A stretch of 64,000 nt of DNA from Rhodoferax_B ferrireducens_A (GTDB taxonomy: Bacteria; Pseudomonadota; Gammaproteobacteria; Burkholderiales; Burkholderiaceae_C): the NCBI RefSeq assembly GCF_031458075.1, contig NZ_JAVDXT010000001.1:1054001-1118000 (forward strand), read 5' to 3'. The notes beneath the pieces are model-generated. The model searched no databases, had not been told where the DNA came from, and saw only the letters and a program-made list of their open reading frames with translations. Shown here one piece after another: positions 1 through 7,640 of this stretch (position 1 is its first letter; every line of letters begins with the position of its first letter). Both the position numbers and the translations under genes were made by a program.

Positions 1-775
1 GTCCACCACCGGCCGTTCGCTGGCGCGGCTGGTGCAGTTCGATTCGGGTGCTGTGGATGTGGCGGGCCGGCCGATTGCGCCCTTGCAAGGCCGTGCGCTG
101 CAAACCCTGCGCCGCGATGTGCAGTTTATTTTCCAGGACCCGTTCGCTTCGTTGGACCCGCGGTTGACCGTTGGCTTTGCCATCATGGAGCCGCTGCTGG
201 TGCACGGCGTGGCCAAGGGCGCGGACGCCGAGAAGCGCGTCACCGAGTTGCTGTACCGCGTCGGCCTGCCGGCCACAGCGGCGCAGCGCTACCCGCATGA
301 ATTTTCCGGTGGCCAGCGCCAGCGGATTGCGATTGCCCGGGCCCTGGCACTGAACCCCAAGGTGGTGATTGCCGACGAGGCGGTGTCGGCGCTGGACGTA
401 TCGATCCGCGCGCAGATCGTGAATCTGATGCTCGATTTGCAGCGCGAGTTCGGCATTGCCTTCTTGTTCATTTCGCACGACATGGCGGTGGTGGAGCGCA
501 TCAGCCACCGGGTGGCGGTGATGTACCTGGGCCAGATCGTCGAGATCGGCCCGCGCCGCGCGGTGTTCGAAAACCCGCAGCATGCCTACACCCGGCGCCT
601 GATGGCGGCCGTGCCGGTGGCCGACCCGGCGCGCCGGCATGGCAAACGCGAGCTGCTGGCCGGCGAGATACCCAGCCCGATCCGCGCATTGAATGATCTG
701 CCGCAAGTGGCGCCGCTGCACGAGGTCGGGCCCGGCCATTTCGTGGCCCGGCATAAAGTGGGCGGTATCTATTGA
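1..775 (+). CDS. gsiA: Glutathione/peptide ABC transporter ATP-binding protein GsiA, 3' part
   Basis: ATPase that powers import of glutathione or short peptides from the periplasm. The 5' part lies outside the window; the frame is open from base 2, where the end of a Walker A motif (STTGR) is read. The ABC signature FSGGQ is at 302-316 and the Walker B stretch VVIADE at 362-379, followed by an oligo/dipeptide-type C-terminal region. The ending VGPGHFVA resembles the tail of E. coli GsiA, a protein with two nucleotide-binding domains, so what is visible is probably the second domain. It is followed directly by the binding protein and two permeases of the same system. The ATG/GTG codons inside the window are not the true start. 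Confidence 0.85.
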   Translation, partial: STTGRSLARLVQFDSGAVDVAGRPIAPLQGRALQTLRRDVQFIFQDPFASLDPRLTVGFAIMEPLLVHGVAKGADAEKRVTELLYRVGLPATAAQRYPHEFSGGQRQRIAIARALALNPKVVIADEAVSALDVSIRAQIVNLMLDLQREFGIAFLFISHDMAVVERISHRVAVMYLGQIVEIGPRRAVFENPQHAYTRRLMAAVPVADPARRHGKRELLAGEIPSPIRALNDLPQVAPLHEVGPGHFVARHKVGGIY

Positions 776-784
776 TTTTCTGGT

Positions 785-805
785 TCCCGATGGTCGGGAT
801 TTTTT
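785..805 (+). terminator. Small hairpin plus T-run between gsiA and gsiB
   Basis: Stem TCCCGA/TCGGGA (785-790 and 794-799) with a TGG loop, followed by six T. It looks like a minimal intrinsic terminator or attenuator. It ends only 19 bases before the gsiB start codon, so it cannot leave room for a separate gsiB promoter downstream; partial read-through or mRNA end protection is more likely than full termination. Confidence 0.45.
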
Positions 806-824
806 GTAACCCTGGAGCTTTTGT

Positions 825-2360
825 ATGAAACACGCTTTGACCAAACTGTCTGCCGCGCTGGCCTTGTCCGCCGCGTTCGTGCCCCACGCTTTTGCTGCCA
901 AGGATGTTGTGGTGGCGGTGTTCTCCAACTTCACCACCATGGACCCGTATGACTCGCAAGACACCTTGTCGCAAGCGGTCGCCAAGTCCTTCTACCAGGG
1001 GCTGATGGGTTTTGACAAGAACATGAAAATGGCCCCCGTGCTGGCCGAGAGCTATACCGCCAGCAAAGACGGGCTGAGCTACACCTTCAAGCTGAAGAAG
1101 GGCATCAAGTTCCAGGACGGAACCGACTTCAATGCCGAGGCGGTCAAGGCCAACTTCGACCGCGTGACCAACCCTGACAACAAGCTCAAGCGCTACGCCC
1201 TGTACAAGAACATCACCAAGACCGAGGCGGTGGACGCCAGCACGGTGCGCTTCACCTTGAAGGAGCCGTTCTCTGCTTTTGTGAACACCTTGGCCCATCC
1301 ATCGGCAGTGATCATTTCGCCTGCGGCGTTGCAAAAGTTTGGCAAGACCATCGGTCAAAACCCCGTGGGTACCGGTCCCTTCAAGTTTGTTGAATGGAAG
1401 CAGACCGACTACATCAAGGTGGAGAAATTTGCCGGCTACTGGCGCAAGGGTTACCCCAAGGTGGACACCATCACCTGGCGTCCGGTGGTCGACAACAATT
1501 CGCGTGCCGCCATGATGCAGACCGGTGAAGCCAACTTCACCTATCCGGTGCCGCCCGAGCAGGCCGAACTGCTGAAGACCAAGCCGAATCTGGAAATCAC
1601 GGCAGCGCCGTCCATCGTGCACCGCTATGTCTCGCTGAATACCCAGCAAAAGCCATTCGACAACCCCAAGGTGCGTGAGGCGCTGAACTACGCCATCAAC
1701 AAGGAAGCCTTGGTGAAGGTAGTGTTTGGCGGCTATGCGATCCCCGCCGAAGGTGTGGTGCCCAAGGATGTGGCCTATTCCACCAAGCTGGGCCCCTGGC
1801 CTTACAACCCGGTCAAGGCGCGGGAACTGCTGAAAGAAGCCGGCTACCCGAACGGCTTTGAAACCACGCTGTGGTCGGCCTACAACCACAGTACCGGGCA
1901 GAAGATCATCCAGTTCCTGCAGCAGCAGTTGAGTGTGGTGGGTGTGAAAGCCCAGGTGCTGGCCCTGGAAGCTGGCCAACGTGTGGAGCGCGTCGAAAGC
2001 TGGCAAGACCCGGCGACCGCACCGGTGCGCATGTACTACGTGGGCTGGTCGTCATCGACCGGCGAGGCCGACTGGGCCATGCGTCCCTTGTTGGCGTCCG
2101 AGTCCTTCCCGCCCAACGCATTCAATACGGCGTATTACAAAAACGCTGAGGTGGATGCCGATATCGCCAAGGCGCTGGCTACGGTGGACACCACCGAGAA
2201 AACCAAGCTGTATGCCAATGCCCAGCAGCGTATCTGGAAAGACGCACCCTGGATCTTCCTGGTGACCGAGCAATTGCTGTCCGCGCGCAGCAAGAACCTG
2301 AACGGCTTCTACATGATGCCGGATGCTTCCTTCAACTTCGATGAAGTCGAATTGAAGTAA
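825..2360 (+). CDS. gsiB: Periplasmic glutathione/peptide-binding protein GsiB
   Basis: Family 5 extracellular solute-binding protein of 511 residues, the length usual for GsiB/DppA. A Sec signal peptide is clear (Lys near the start, hydrophobic core, cleavage near AFA|AKD at residue 24-25). The mature start (AKDVVVAV...NFTTMDPYD...DTLSQAVAKSFYQG) and the end (LLSARSKNLNGF) match what I recall of E. coli GsiB almost block by block, which is why I prefer glutathione over generic dipeptide. It should deliver ligand to GsiC-GsiD. SD-like GGAG lies 10 bases upstream of the ATG. The actual ligand could still be another gamma-glutamyl or D-amino-acid peptide, given the downstream peptidases. Confidence 0.88.
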   Translation: MKHALTKLSAALALSAAFVPHAFAAKDVVVAVFSNFTTMDPYDSQDTLSQAVAKSFYQGLMGFDKNMKMAPVLAESYTASKDGLSYTFKLKKGIKFQDGTDFNAEAVKANFDRVTNPDNKLKRYALYKNITKTEAVDASTVRFTLKEPFSAFVNTLAHPSAVIISPAALQKFGKTIGQNPVGTGPFKFVEWKQTDYIKVEKFAGYWRKGYPKVDTITWRPVVDNNSRAAMMQTGEANFTYPVPPEQAELLKTKPNLEITAAPSIVHRYVSLNTQQKPFDNPKVREALNYAINKEALVKVVFGGYAIPAEGVVPKDVAYSTKLGPWPYNPVKARELLKEAGYPNGFETTLWSAYNHSTGQKIIQFLQQQLSVVGVKAQVLALEAGQRVERVESWQDPATAPVRMYYVGWSSSTGEADWAMRPLLASESFPPNAFNTAYYKNAEVDADIAKALATVDTTEKTKLYANAQQRIWKDAPWIFLVTEQLLSARSKNLNGFYMMPDASFNFDEVELK

Positions 2361-2380
2361 GCCGCCTTGCTGACTGCACC

Positions 2381-3301
2381 ATGCTGAATTTCATCCTCAA
2401 ACGCCTGTTGGGCCTGCTGCCGACTCTGCTGATCGTGGCGGCCTTGGTGTTCCTGTTCGTCCACTTGTTGCCGGGCGACCCGGCGCGGCTGGCGGCAGGC
2501 CCGGAGGCGGGCGAGGAGGTGGTGCAGATGATCCGCAAGGATCTGGGACTGGACCTGCCCCTGCATGAGCAGTTCTGGCGCTTCATCAGCCATGCAGTGC
2601 AGGGCGACTTCGGTACCTCGCTGCGCAGCAAGCGCCCGGTGTCCACCGAGATTGCCGAGCGCTTCATGCCGACCTTCTGGCTCACCGTGGCGGCCATGGG
2701 CTGGTCGGTGCTGCTGGGGCTGGTGATAGGCACGGTGTCGGCCGTGTGGCGCAACAAATGGCCGGACCGTCTGGGCATGACCCTGGCAATCACCGGCATT
2801 TCCTTCCCTTCATTTGCCTTGGGCATGGTGCTGATGGAGGTGTTTTCGGTGCAACTGGGCTGGCTGCCGACGGTGGGCGCGGACAGCTGGCGGCATTACA
2901 TCCTGCCATCGCTGACCCTGGGCGCCGGCGTGGCCGCGGTGATGGCGCGCTTCACCCGCTCGTCGTTCATCGATATTTTCAAAGAGGACTATGTGCGCAC
3001 CGCACGCGCCAAGGGCTTGAACGAGTTCGTGGTGGTGGTCAAGCACAGCCTGCGCAATGCGCTGATCCCGGTGGTCACCATGATGGGCTTGCAGTTCGGC
3101 TTCTTGCTGGGCGGCTCCATCGTGGTCGAGAAGGTGTTCAACTGGCCGGGCATGGGCCGGCTGCTGGTGGACTCGGTGGAGATGCGCGACTACCCGGTCA
3201 TCCAGGCCGAGGTGCTGCTGTTCTCGCTGGAATTCATCCTGATCAATCTGATTGTGGATGTGCTGTATGCGGTCATCAATCCGACCATTCGTTACAAGTA
3301 A
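2381..3301 (+). CDS. gsiC: Glutathione/peptide ABC transporter permease GsiC
   Basis: Inner-membrane permease of 306 residues with the DppB/OppB architecture: an N-terminal membrane helix (LLGLLPTLLIVAALVFLFV), a periplasmic segment containing HLLPGDPAR, then five further hydrophobic helices. The cytoplasmic EAA loop that contacts the ATPase is seen as the stretch around TARAKGLNEFVVVVKHSLRNA. The C-terminal region (NWPGMGRLLVDSVEMRDYPVIQ) is typical of GsiC. The gene begins 20 bases after gsiB and is followed by gsiD after 23 bases, consistent with a single gsiABCD transcript. Confidence 0.88.
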   Translation: MLNFILKRLLGLLPTLLIVAALVFLFVHLLPGDPARLAAGPEAGEEVVQMIRKDLGLDLPLHEQFWRFISHAVQGDFGTSLRSKRPVSTEIAERFMPTFWLTVAAMGWSVLLGLVIGTVSAVWRNKWPDRLGMTLAITGISFPSFALGMVLMEVFSVQLGWLPTVGADSWRHYILPSLTLGAGVAAVMARFTRSSFIDIFKEDYVRTARAKGLNEFVVVVKHSLRNALIPVVTMMGLQFGFLLGGSIVVEKVFNWPGMGRLLVDSVEMRDYPVIQAEVLLFSLEFILINLIVDVLYAVINPTIRYK

Positions 3302-3324
3302 CGCTATACATAATAGAGCTACCC

Positions 3325-4215
3325 ATGCAAGCTTCACCTGCGCCAAGCCCGGTTTTGACCAATGAGCGGGTGCGCACGCCCTGGAGCGAGTTCTGGCGCA
3401 AGTTCAAGCGCCAGCACGTGGCCCTGGTGGCGGGCTTTTTTGTGCTGCTGCTGGTGTTGGTGGCGGTGCTCGCACCCTGGATCGTGCCTTTCGATGCCGA
3501 GAACTTCTTTGACTACGACGCGCTGAACGCCACGCCCTCGGCCGCCCACTGGTTCGGCGTGGACTCGCTGGGCCGCGACATCTTCAGCCGCATCCTGATG
3601 GGCGCGCGCATTTCGCTGGCCGCCGGCTTCATCTCGGTGGCGGTGGGCGCGGTCATCGGCACGGTGCTGGGCCTGCTGGCCGGCTACTACGAGGGCTGGT
3701 GGGACCGCATCGTGATGCGCATTTCCGACGTGCTGTTCGCCTTCCCCGGCATCTTGCTGGCCATCGGTATCGTGGCCATCCTGGGCAGCGGCATGGTGAA
3801 CGTGATCTTCGCGGTGGCGGTGTTCAGCGTGCCGGCTTTTGCGCGGCTGGTGCGCGGCAATACCTTGTCGATCAAGCATTTGACCTATATCGAGGCCGTG
3901 CGCTCCATCGGCGCGTCCGACTGGACCATCATCACCCGGCACATCTTTCCGGGCACGATCTCGTCGGTGGTGGTGTACTTCACCATGCGCATCGGCACCT
4001 CCATCATTACCGCCGCCAGCCTGTCCTTCCTGGGCCTGGGCGCCCAGCCGCCGACGCCCGAGTGGGGCGCGATGCTGAACGAGGCCCGCGCCGACATGAT
4101 GAGCGCGCCGCATATCGCGCTGTTCCCCAGCCTGGCCATCTTCTTTACCGTGCTGGCCTTCAACCTGCTGGGCGACGGCCTGCGCGACGCGCTCGACCCC
4201 AAGCTCGACAACTAG
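3325..4215 (+). CDS. gsiD: Glutathione/peptide ABC transporter permease GsiD
   Basis: Second permease, 296 residues, DppC/OppC type. The start chosen is the ATG at 3325 (MQASPAP...), because the open frame upstream of it lies inside gsiC. It has the N-terminal OppC_N helix (HVALVAGFFVLLLVLVAVLAP), the WFGVDSLGRDIFSR motif and the EAA-like loop around EAVRSIGASDWTI. The QPPTPEWGAML segment near the end is characteristic of this subfamily. It ends two bases before the ATG of the P1 peptidase gene, so the peptidase is probably in the same operon. Confidence 0.88.
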   Translation: MQASPAPSPVLTNERVRTPWSEFWRKFKRQHVALVAGFFVLLLVLVAVLAPWIVPFDAENFFDYDALNATPSAAHWFGVDSLGRDIFSRILMGARISLAAGFISVAVGAVIGTVLGLLAGYYEGWWDRIVMRISDVLFAFPGILLAIGIVAILGSGMVNVIFAVAVFSVPAFARLVRGNTLSIKHLTYIEAVRSIGASDWTIITRHIFPGTISSVVVYFTMRIGTSIITAASLSFLGLGAQPPTPEWGAMLNEARADMMSAPHIALFPSLAIFFTVLAFNLLGDGLRDALDPKLDN

Positions 4216-4217
4216 CC

Positions 4218-5291
4218 ATGCTGGAGGCTCCGCGTATCGGCGACCTGCCCAGCGGCGCGTTGGACAGCATGGCCGATGTGGCCGGCGTGCGGGTCGGGCA
4301 TTGCACGTTGGCCCAGGGCGCGGTGCAAACCGGCGTGACCGTCATCCGCACCCATGCCCAAGACCCGTTTCTGCACAAGACGCCGGCGGGCCTGGCGGTG
4401 ATCAATGGCTTCGGCAAAAGCGCCGGCCTGGTACAGCTGCAGGAGCTGGGTGTGCTGGAGTCGCCGATTGCGCTGACCAATACCTTTGCCGTTGGCACGA
4501 TCGCCACCGCGCTGACCCGCGCGGCGGTAGCCGCCAACCCTGAAATTGGCCGCCAGTTGCCGACCGTGAACCCGCTGGTGCTGGAGTGCAACGACGGTTA
4601 TCTGAATGACTTGCAGGCCTTTGCGGTGGCCGAAGCCCATTACGCGCAGGCCTATGCCGCCTGCAGCCCCGACTTTGCGCAAGGCGCAGTGGGCGCGGGC
4701 CGCGGCATGTCCTGCTTTGGATTGAAGGGCGGTATCGGTTCGGCATCCAGGATAGCTAGCACCCGCGCCGGCCGTTTTACCCTGGGGGCGCTGGTGCTGG
4801 CCAATTTTGGCCGGCCGGACGCGCTGATCCTGGCAGGGAAGTGCATCGGCCCGGTACTGGCACAGCGGCTGCAGGCAGGCCCGCCCGTGGCCGAGCGCGG
4901 CTCCATCATCATGCTGCTGGCCACCGATGCGCCGCTGGATGCACGCCAACTGCGGCGGCTGGCGCTGCGGGCCGGGGCCGGCCTGGCGCGTACTGGCTCG
5001 GACTTTGGCCACGGCAGCGGCGACATCGCGCTGGCGTTTTCCACCGCCTACACCGTGCCGCAGCTGGACGCGGGGCCGCTGCACCCGCAGGCGCTGCTGC
5101 ACGAGAGCGCACTGGACCCGTTGTTTGCCGCCGCCGCCCAGGCTACCGAGCAGGCCATCGTCCGCGCATTATTTGCAGCAGAAACGGTGTTGGGGCATGG
5201 TGGACATGTGCGAACAGCTATTAAAGATATAGCGCCAGATTGGCGTGCCCTGATGTCCCACGAGGTTTCCACTAGGATTTGCACAGTATGA
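4218..5291 (+). CDS. P1/DmpA-family aminopeptidase (S58)
   Basis: Member of the DmpA/BapA family: N-terminal nucleophile-type enzymes that cut their own precursor before a Ser and then release N-terminal residues, often D-amino or beta-amino acids, from small peptides. The protein has 357 residues. The conserved GAGRGMSCFGLKGGIG block lies in the first chain, and the predicted self-cleavage site is Gly228-Ser229 in ERGSIIMLLATDAPL, making Ser229 the nucleophile. No signal peptide is seen, so it is cytoplasmic. The ATG follows the gsiD stop by two bases and its own stop overlaps the next ATG (ATGA). Context suggests it degrades peptides imported by GsiABCD; the substrate is inferred. Confidence 0.85.
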   Translation: MLEAPRIGDLPSGALDSMADVAGVRVGHCTLAQGAVQTGVTVIRTHAQDPFLHKTPAGLAVINGFGKSAGLVQLQELGVLESPIALTNTFAVGTIATALTRAAVAANPEIGRQLPTVNPLVLECNDGYLNDLQAFAVAEAHYAQAYAACSPDFAQGAVGAGRGMSCFGLKGGIGSASRIASTRAGRFTLGALVLANFGRPDALILAGKCIGPVLAQRLQAGPPVAERGSIIMLLATDAPLDARQLRRLALRAGAGLARTGSDFGHGSGDIALAFSTAYTVPQLDAGPLHPQALLHESALDPLFAAAAQATEQAIVRALFAAETVLGHGGHVRTAIKDIAPDWRALMSHEVSTRICTV

Positions 5292-6103
5292 GAATTCTGA
5301 TTTCGGTAGATATCGAGGGCGTGGCCGGGGTCTTCCACGCCGAGCAAACCCGGGCCGGCAACACCGAGTACGAGCGCGCGCGCCGGCTGATGACGGCCGA
5401 GGCGAATGCGGCGATCCGCGGCGCGTTTGCCGGTGGCGCCACCAGCGTGCTGGTCAATGATTCGCACGGCGGCTTCCGCAATCTGCTGCCCGATGTGCTG
5501 GACCCGCGCGCCCAGGCTGTCTGGGGCAAACCCCGCGTGCTGGGCATGATGGGCGGGCTGGAGCAGGGCTGCGACGGCGTGTTCATGGTGGGCTACCACG
5601 CGCGTTCGCAGAGCCGCGGCGTGCTAGCCCACACCATCAACAGCTTCGCCTTTGCCCGCATCTGGCTGAACGACCAGGAGCTGGGCGAGGCCGGACTGTA
5701 CGGCGCGCTGGCGGCCGAGCTGGGTGTGCCAGTGCTGCTGGCCAGCGGCGACGACGTATTCCAGGCCGAGACCGCGCCGCTGTTTCCGCGGGCCCGCTTT
5801 GTGGTCACCAAGACCGCGCAAGGCCATGCGAGCGGCGTGTCGCTGTCACCCGAAGCTGCCTGCGCCGCCATCGAGGCAGCGGCGCGCGAGGTGCTGGCGC
5901 AGGCGCTGCCCGTGCCGCAGCCTGCGGCCTTGCCGGCGCGCTGCCGTTTGCAGACCCAAAGCCCGGGCCTGGCCGACCTGTTTGCGGTGTTGCCCGGGGT
6001 GGAGCGCCTGGATGGCGTGACGCTGGGTTTTGGTGGTCCGACGGTGCAGGATGTGGTGCGTACCCTCAACAGCCTGTCAGCCATGTCTGCGATGTTGCGT
6101 TAA
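5288..6103 (+). CDS. dppA: M55 family D-aminopeptidase (DppA-like)
   Basis: Zinc-dependent D-aminopeptidase of 271 residues. The start is the ATG at 5288, overlapping the previous stop in an ATGA; an upstream TTG at 5279 is less likely. The metal and catalytic residues known from Bacillus subtilis DppA are present: Asp8 and Glu10 (SVDIEG), His60 (NDSH), His104 (GYHAR), His115 (LAH) and Glu134 (GEAGL). The B. subtilis enzyme releases N-terminal D-Ala from D-Ala-D-Ala-type peptides. Translational coupling to the S58 peptidase and the Gsi importer points to uptake and dismantling of peptides holding D- or unusual residues. The name dppA here means the peptidase, not the E. coli dipeptide-binding protein. 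Confidence 0.85.
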   Translation: MRILISVDIEGVAGVFHAEQTRAGNTEYERARRLMTAEANAAIRGAFAGGATSVLVNDSHGGFRNLLPDVLDPRAQAVWGKPRVLGMMGGLEQGCDGVFMVGYHARSQSRGVLAHTINSFAFARIWLNDQELGEAGLYGALAAELGVPVLLASGDDVFQAETAPLFPRARFVVTKTAQGHASGVSLSPEAACAAIEAAAREVLAQALPVPQPAALPARCRLQTQSPGLADLFAVLPGVERLDGVTLGFGGPTVQDVVRTLNSLSAMSAMLR

Positions 6104-6152
6104 CGGGGCAGGGGCGCGGTACCATCGCGCCCTAGTACACCGGGAGCGCGAT

Positions 6153-7034
6153 ATGAAGTGGGAAGGCAATCGAGAGTCCAGCAACGTCGAAGACCGGCGC
6201 GACGGGGACAGTGGCGGCTCGGGTGGCGGCATGCTGGGTGGGCGCAGTGTCGGTATCGGCACCATCGTGATCGCCTTGCTGGGCGGCTGGATGTTCGGCA
6301 TCAACCCCATGACCATCATCAGCCTGCTCAGCGGTGGCGGCGTGCCTTCGGCCCAAGTGCAGGAGGCGCCAGCGCAGCGGCCGCCCAAGGACGACCAGCT
6401 GAAGAAGTTCGTTTCCGTGGTGCTGGCCGATACCGAGGACGTCTGGACGGGCGTGTTCGCCAAGGCCGGTGGCACCTACAAAGAGCCAACGCTGGTCGTG
6501 TTCCGCGGTTCCACCCGCACGGCCTGCGGCCAGGGGCAGGCGGCGATGGGGCCGTTCTACTGCCCGGGTGACCAGAAGGTCTATATCGACCTGGGCTTCT
6601 ATGAAACCCTGAAAAACCGACTCGGCGCGCCGGGAGAATTCGCACAGGCCTACGTGATCGCCCACGAGGTCGGCCACCATGTGCAGAACCTGATGGGCAT
6701 CAGCGCCAAGGTCGACGGCATGCGCAGCCGCGTCAACCAGACCCAGTACAACGCCTTGAGCGTGCGGCTGGAGCTGCAGGCCGATTGTTTTGCCGGCGTC
6801 TGGGCCCACCATGCGCAGAACGCCCGCCAGATCCTGGAAAACGGCGATATCGAGTCGGCCATGAATGCCGCAGCCAAGATCGGCGACGATGCCTTGCAGC
6901 GCGCCGGCGGTGGCGAAGTGGTGCCCGACAGCTTCACCCACGGCACCAGTGCCCAGCGCCAGCGCTGGTTCAGCACCGGTTTTCAGACCGGCGTGGTGAA
7001 GTCCTGCGACACCTTCAGTGCCCGCCAATTGTGA
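6153..7034 (+). CDS. ypfJ: Neutral zinc metallopeptidase, YpfJ family
   Basis: Protein of 293 residues of the YpfJ/KPN_00720 family of putative neutral zinc metallopeptidases. The start is the ATG at 6153 (MKWEGNRES), preceded by GGAG. After a glycine-rich N-terminal stretch there is one hydrophobic segment (around residues 30-50), so it is probably anchored in the inner membrane. The zinc-binding HExxH motif is His171-Glu172-Val-Gly-Gly/His175 in AHEVGHHVQ, and a probable third ligand is Glu207 in ELQADCFAG. The family has no well-established substrate. It stands alone between the peptidase operon and rpsO. Confidence 0.82.
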   Translation: MKWEGNRESSNVEDRRDGDSGGSGGGMLGGRSVGIGTIVIALLGGWMFGINPMTIISLLSGGGVPSAQVQEAPAQRPPKDDQLKKFVSVVLADTEDVWTGVFAKAGGTYKEPTLVVFRGSTRTACGQGQAAMGPFYCPGDQKVYIDLGFYETLKNRLGAPGEFAQAYVIAHEVGHHVQNLMGISAKVDGMRSRVNQTQYNALSVRLELQADCFAGVWAHHAQNARQILENGDIESAMNAAAKIGDDALQRAGGGEVVPDSFTHGTSAQRQRWFSTGFQTGVVKSCDTFSARQL

Positions 7035-7058
7035 CGGCTGTGCGTTCCGGGCTATAAT
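7029..7058 (+). promoter_or_regulatory. Sigma-70 promoter of rpsO
   Basis: -35 TTGTGA (7029-7034) and consensus -10 TATAAT (7053-7058) with an 18-base spacer. The predicted start near 7065 gives a leader of about 70 bases before the rpsO ATG, room for S15 autoregulation as known in other bacteria. Confidence 0.6.
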
Positions 7059-7136
7059 TTCAAGGCTTTGCATACCGCAGAGCGCACGTTGGTGGATTTT
7101 CCTCTGCCAACGCAAGTCACATTTAACGGATAAAAC

Positions 7137-7403
7137 ATGATCGCATCCTCTATCAAGGCCGAAGTCGTCAAGGCCAACGCGCGCAGCGCAACCGACACCG
7201 GTAGTCCAGAAGTGCAAGTTGCACTGCTGACCGCCCGTATCAACGAACTGACCCCCCACTTCAAGACCCACGCCAAGGACCACCATGGCCGCCGCGGTCT
7301 GCTGCGCATGGTCAGCCGTCGCCGTAAGCTGTTGGATTACCTGAACGCCAAGGACCACGACCGTTACACCGCATTGATCGCCAAACTCGGCTTGCGTAAG
7401 TAA
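7137..7403 (+). CDS. rpsO: 30S ribosomal protein S15
   Basis: Small-subunit protein of 88 residues, the typical length; it binds the 16S rRNA central domain early in assembly. The family motif GSPEVQVALLTARINELTPH and the following HAKDHHGRRGLLRMVSRRRKLL block are complete. It lies upstream of pnp, the widely conserved rpsO-pnp pair, but an intrinsic terminator follows immediately, so only part of the transcription should continue into pnp. Confidence 0.98.
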   Translation: MIASSIKAEVVKANARSATDTGSPEVQVALLTARINELTPHFKTHAKDHHGRRGLLRMVSRRRKLLDYLNAKDHDRYTALIAKLGLRK

Positions 7404-7424
7404 TCCCTGTTCCGAATGCACAAG

Positions 7425-7457
7425 CGCCTGAGTTAGTTCACTAGCTCAGGCGTTTTT
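7425..7457 (+). terminator. Intrinsic terminator after rpsO
   Basis: Stem CGCCTGAGTTAG/CTAGCTCAGGCG with a TTCA loop (one G-T pair), followed by TTTTTG. This is a strong rho-independent terminator shape placed 22 bases after the rpsO stop. Confidence 0.9.
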
Positions 7458-7502
7458 GTTTGATTTTTCACTCAGAGGCTGTTTACCCCGTACGCGCTGT
7501 GT

Positions 7503-7542
7503 CATTCCATAAAACACCGGGCTAGTGGTGTTTTATGGAATG
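7503..7542 (+). promoter_or_regulatory. Perfect 16-bp hairpin in the pnp leader
   Basis: CATTCCATAAAACACC (7503-7518) is an exact reverse complement of 7527-7542, with an 8-base loop. There is no T-run after it, so it is not a standard terminator. It lies about 100 bases upstream of pnp, where E. coli carries the long RNase III-cleaved stem through which PNPase represses its own mRNA. By analogy I infer an RNase III processing and autoregulation site. Confidence 0.7.
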
Positions 7543-7640
7543 GCATCGTATGGCCGAACCCTCTTTGTCCCTAGCCAGCCCGTGCGGGCTGCAAACCACC
7601 GGCAGATCGTTGTGATCTGCCTTCCTTCCAGGAGACTGAA

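Noticed and set aside
501..2006. 501-codon open frame on the minus strand opposite gsiB
   Set aside because: It is the mirror of a clear gsiB gene in GC-rich DNA, has no recognisable domain and is rich in His/Gly/Arg as expected of a shadow frame.
2746..3324. Upstream extension of gsiD to 2746
   Set aside because: The extension lies inside gsiC and is low-complexity; the ATG at 3325 matches the usual GsiD start.
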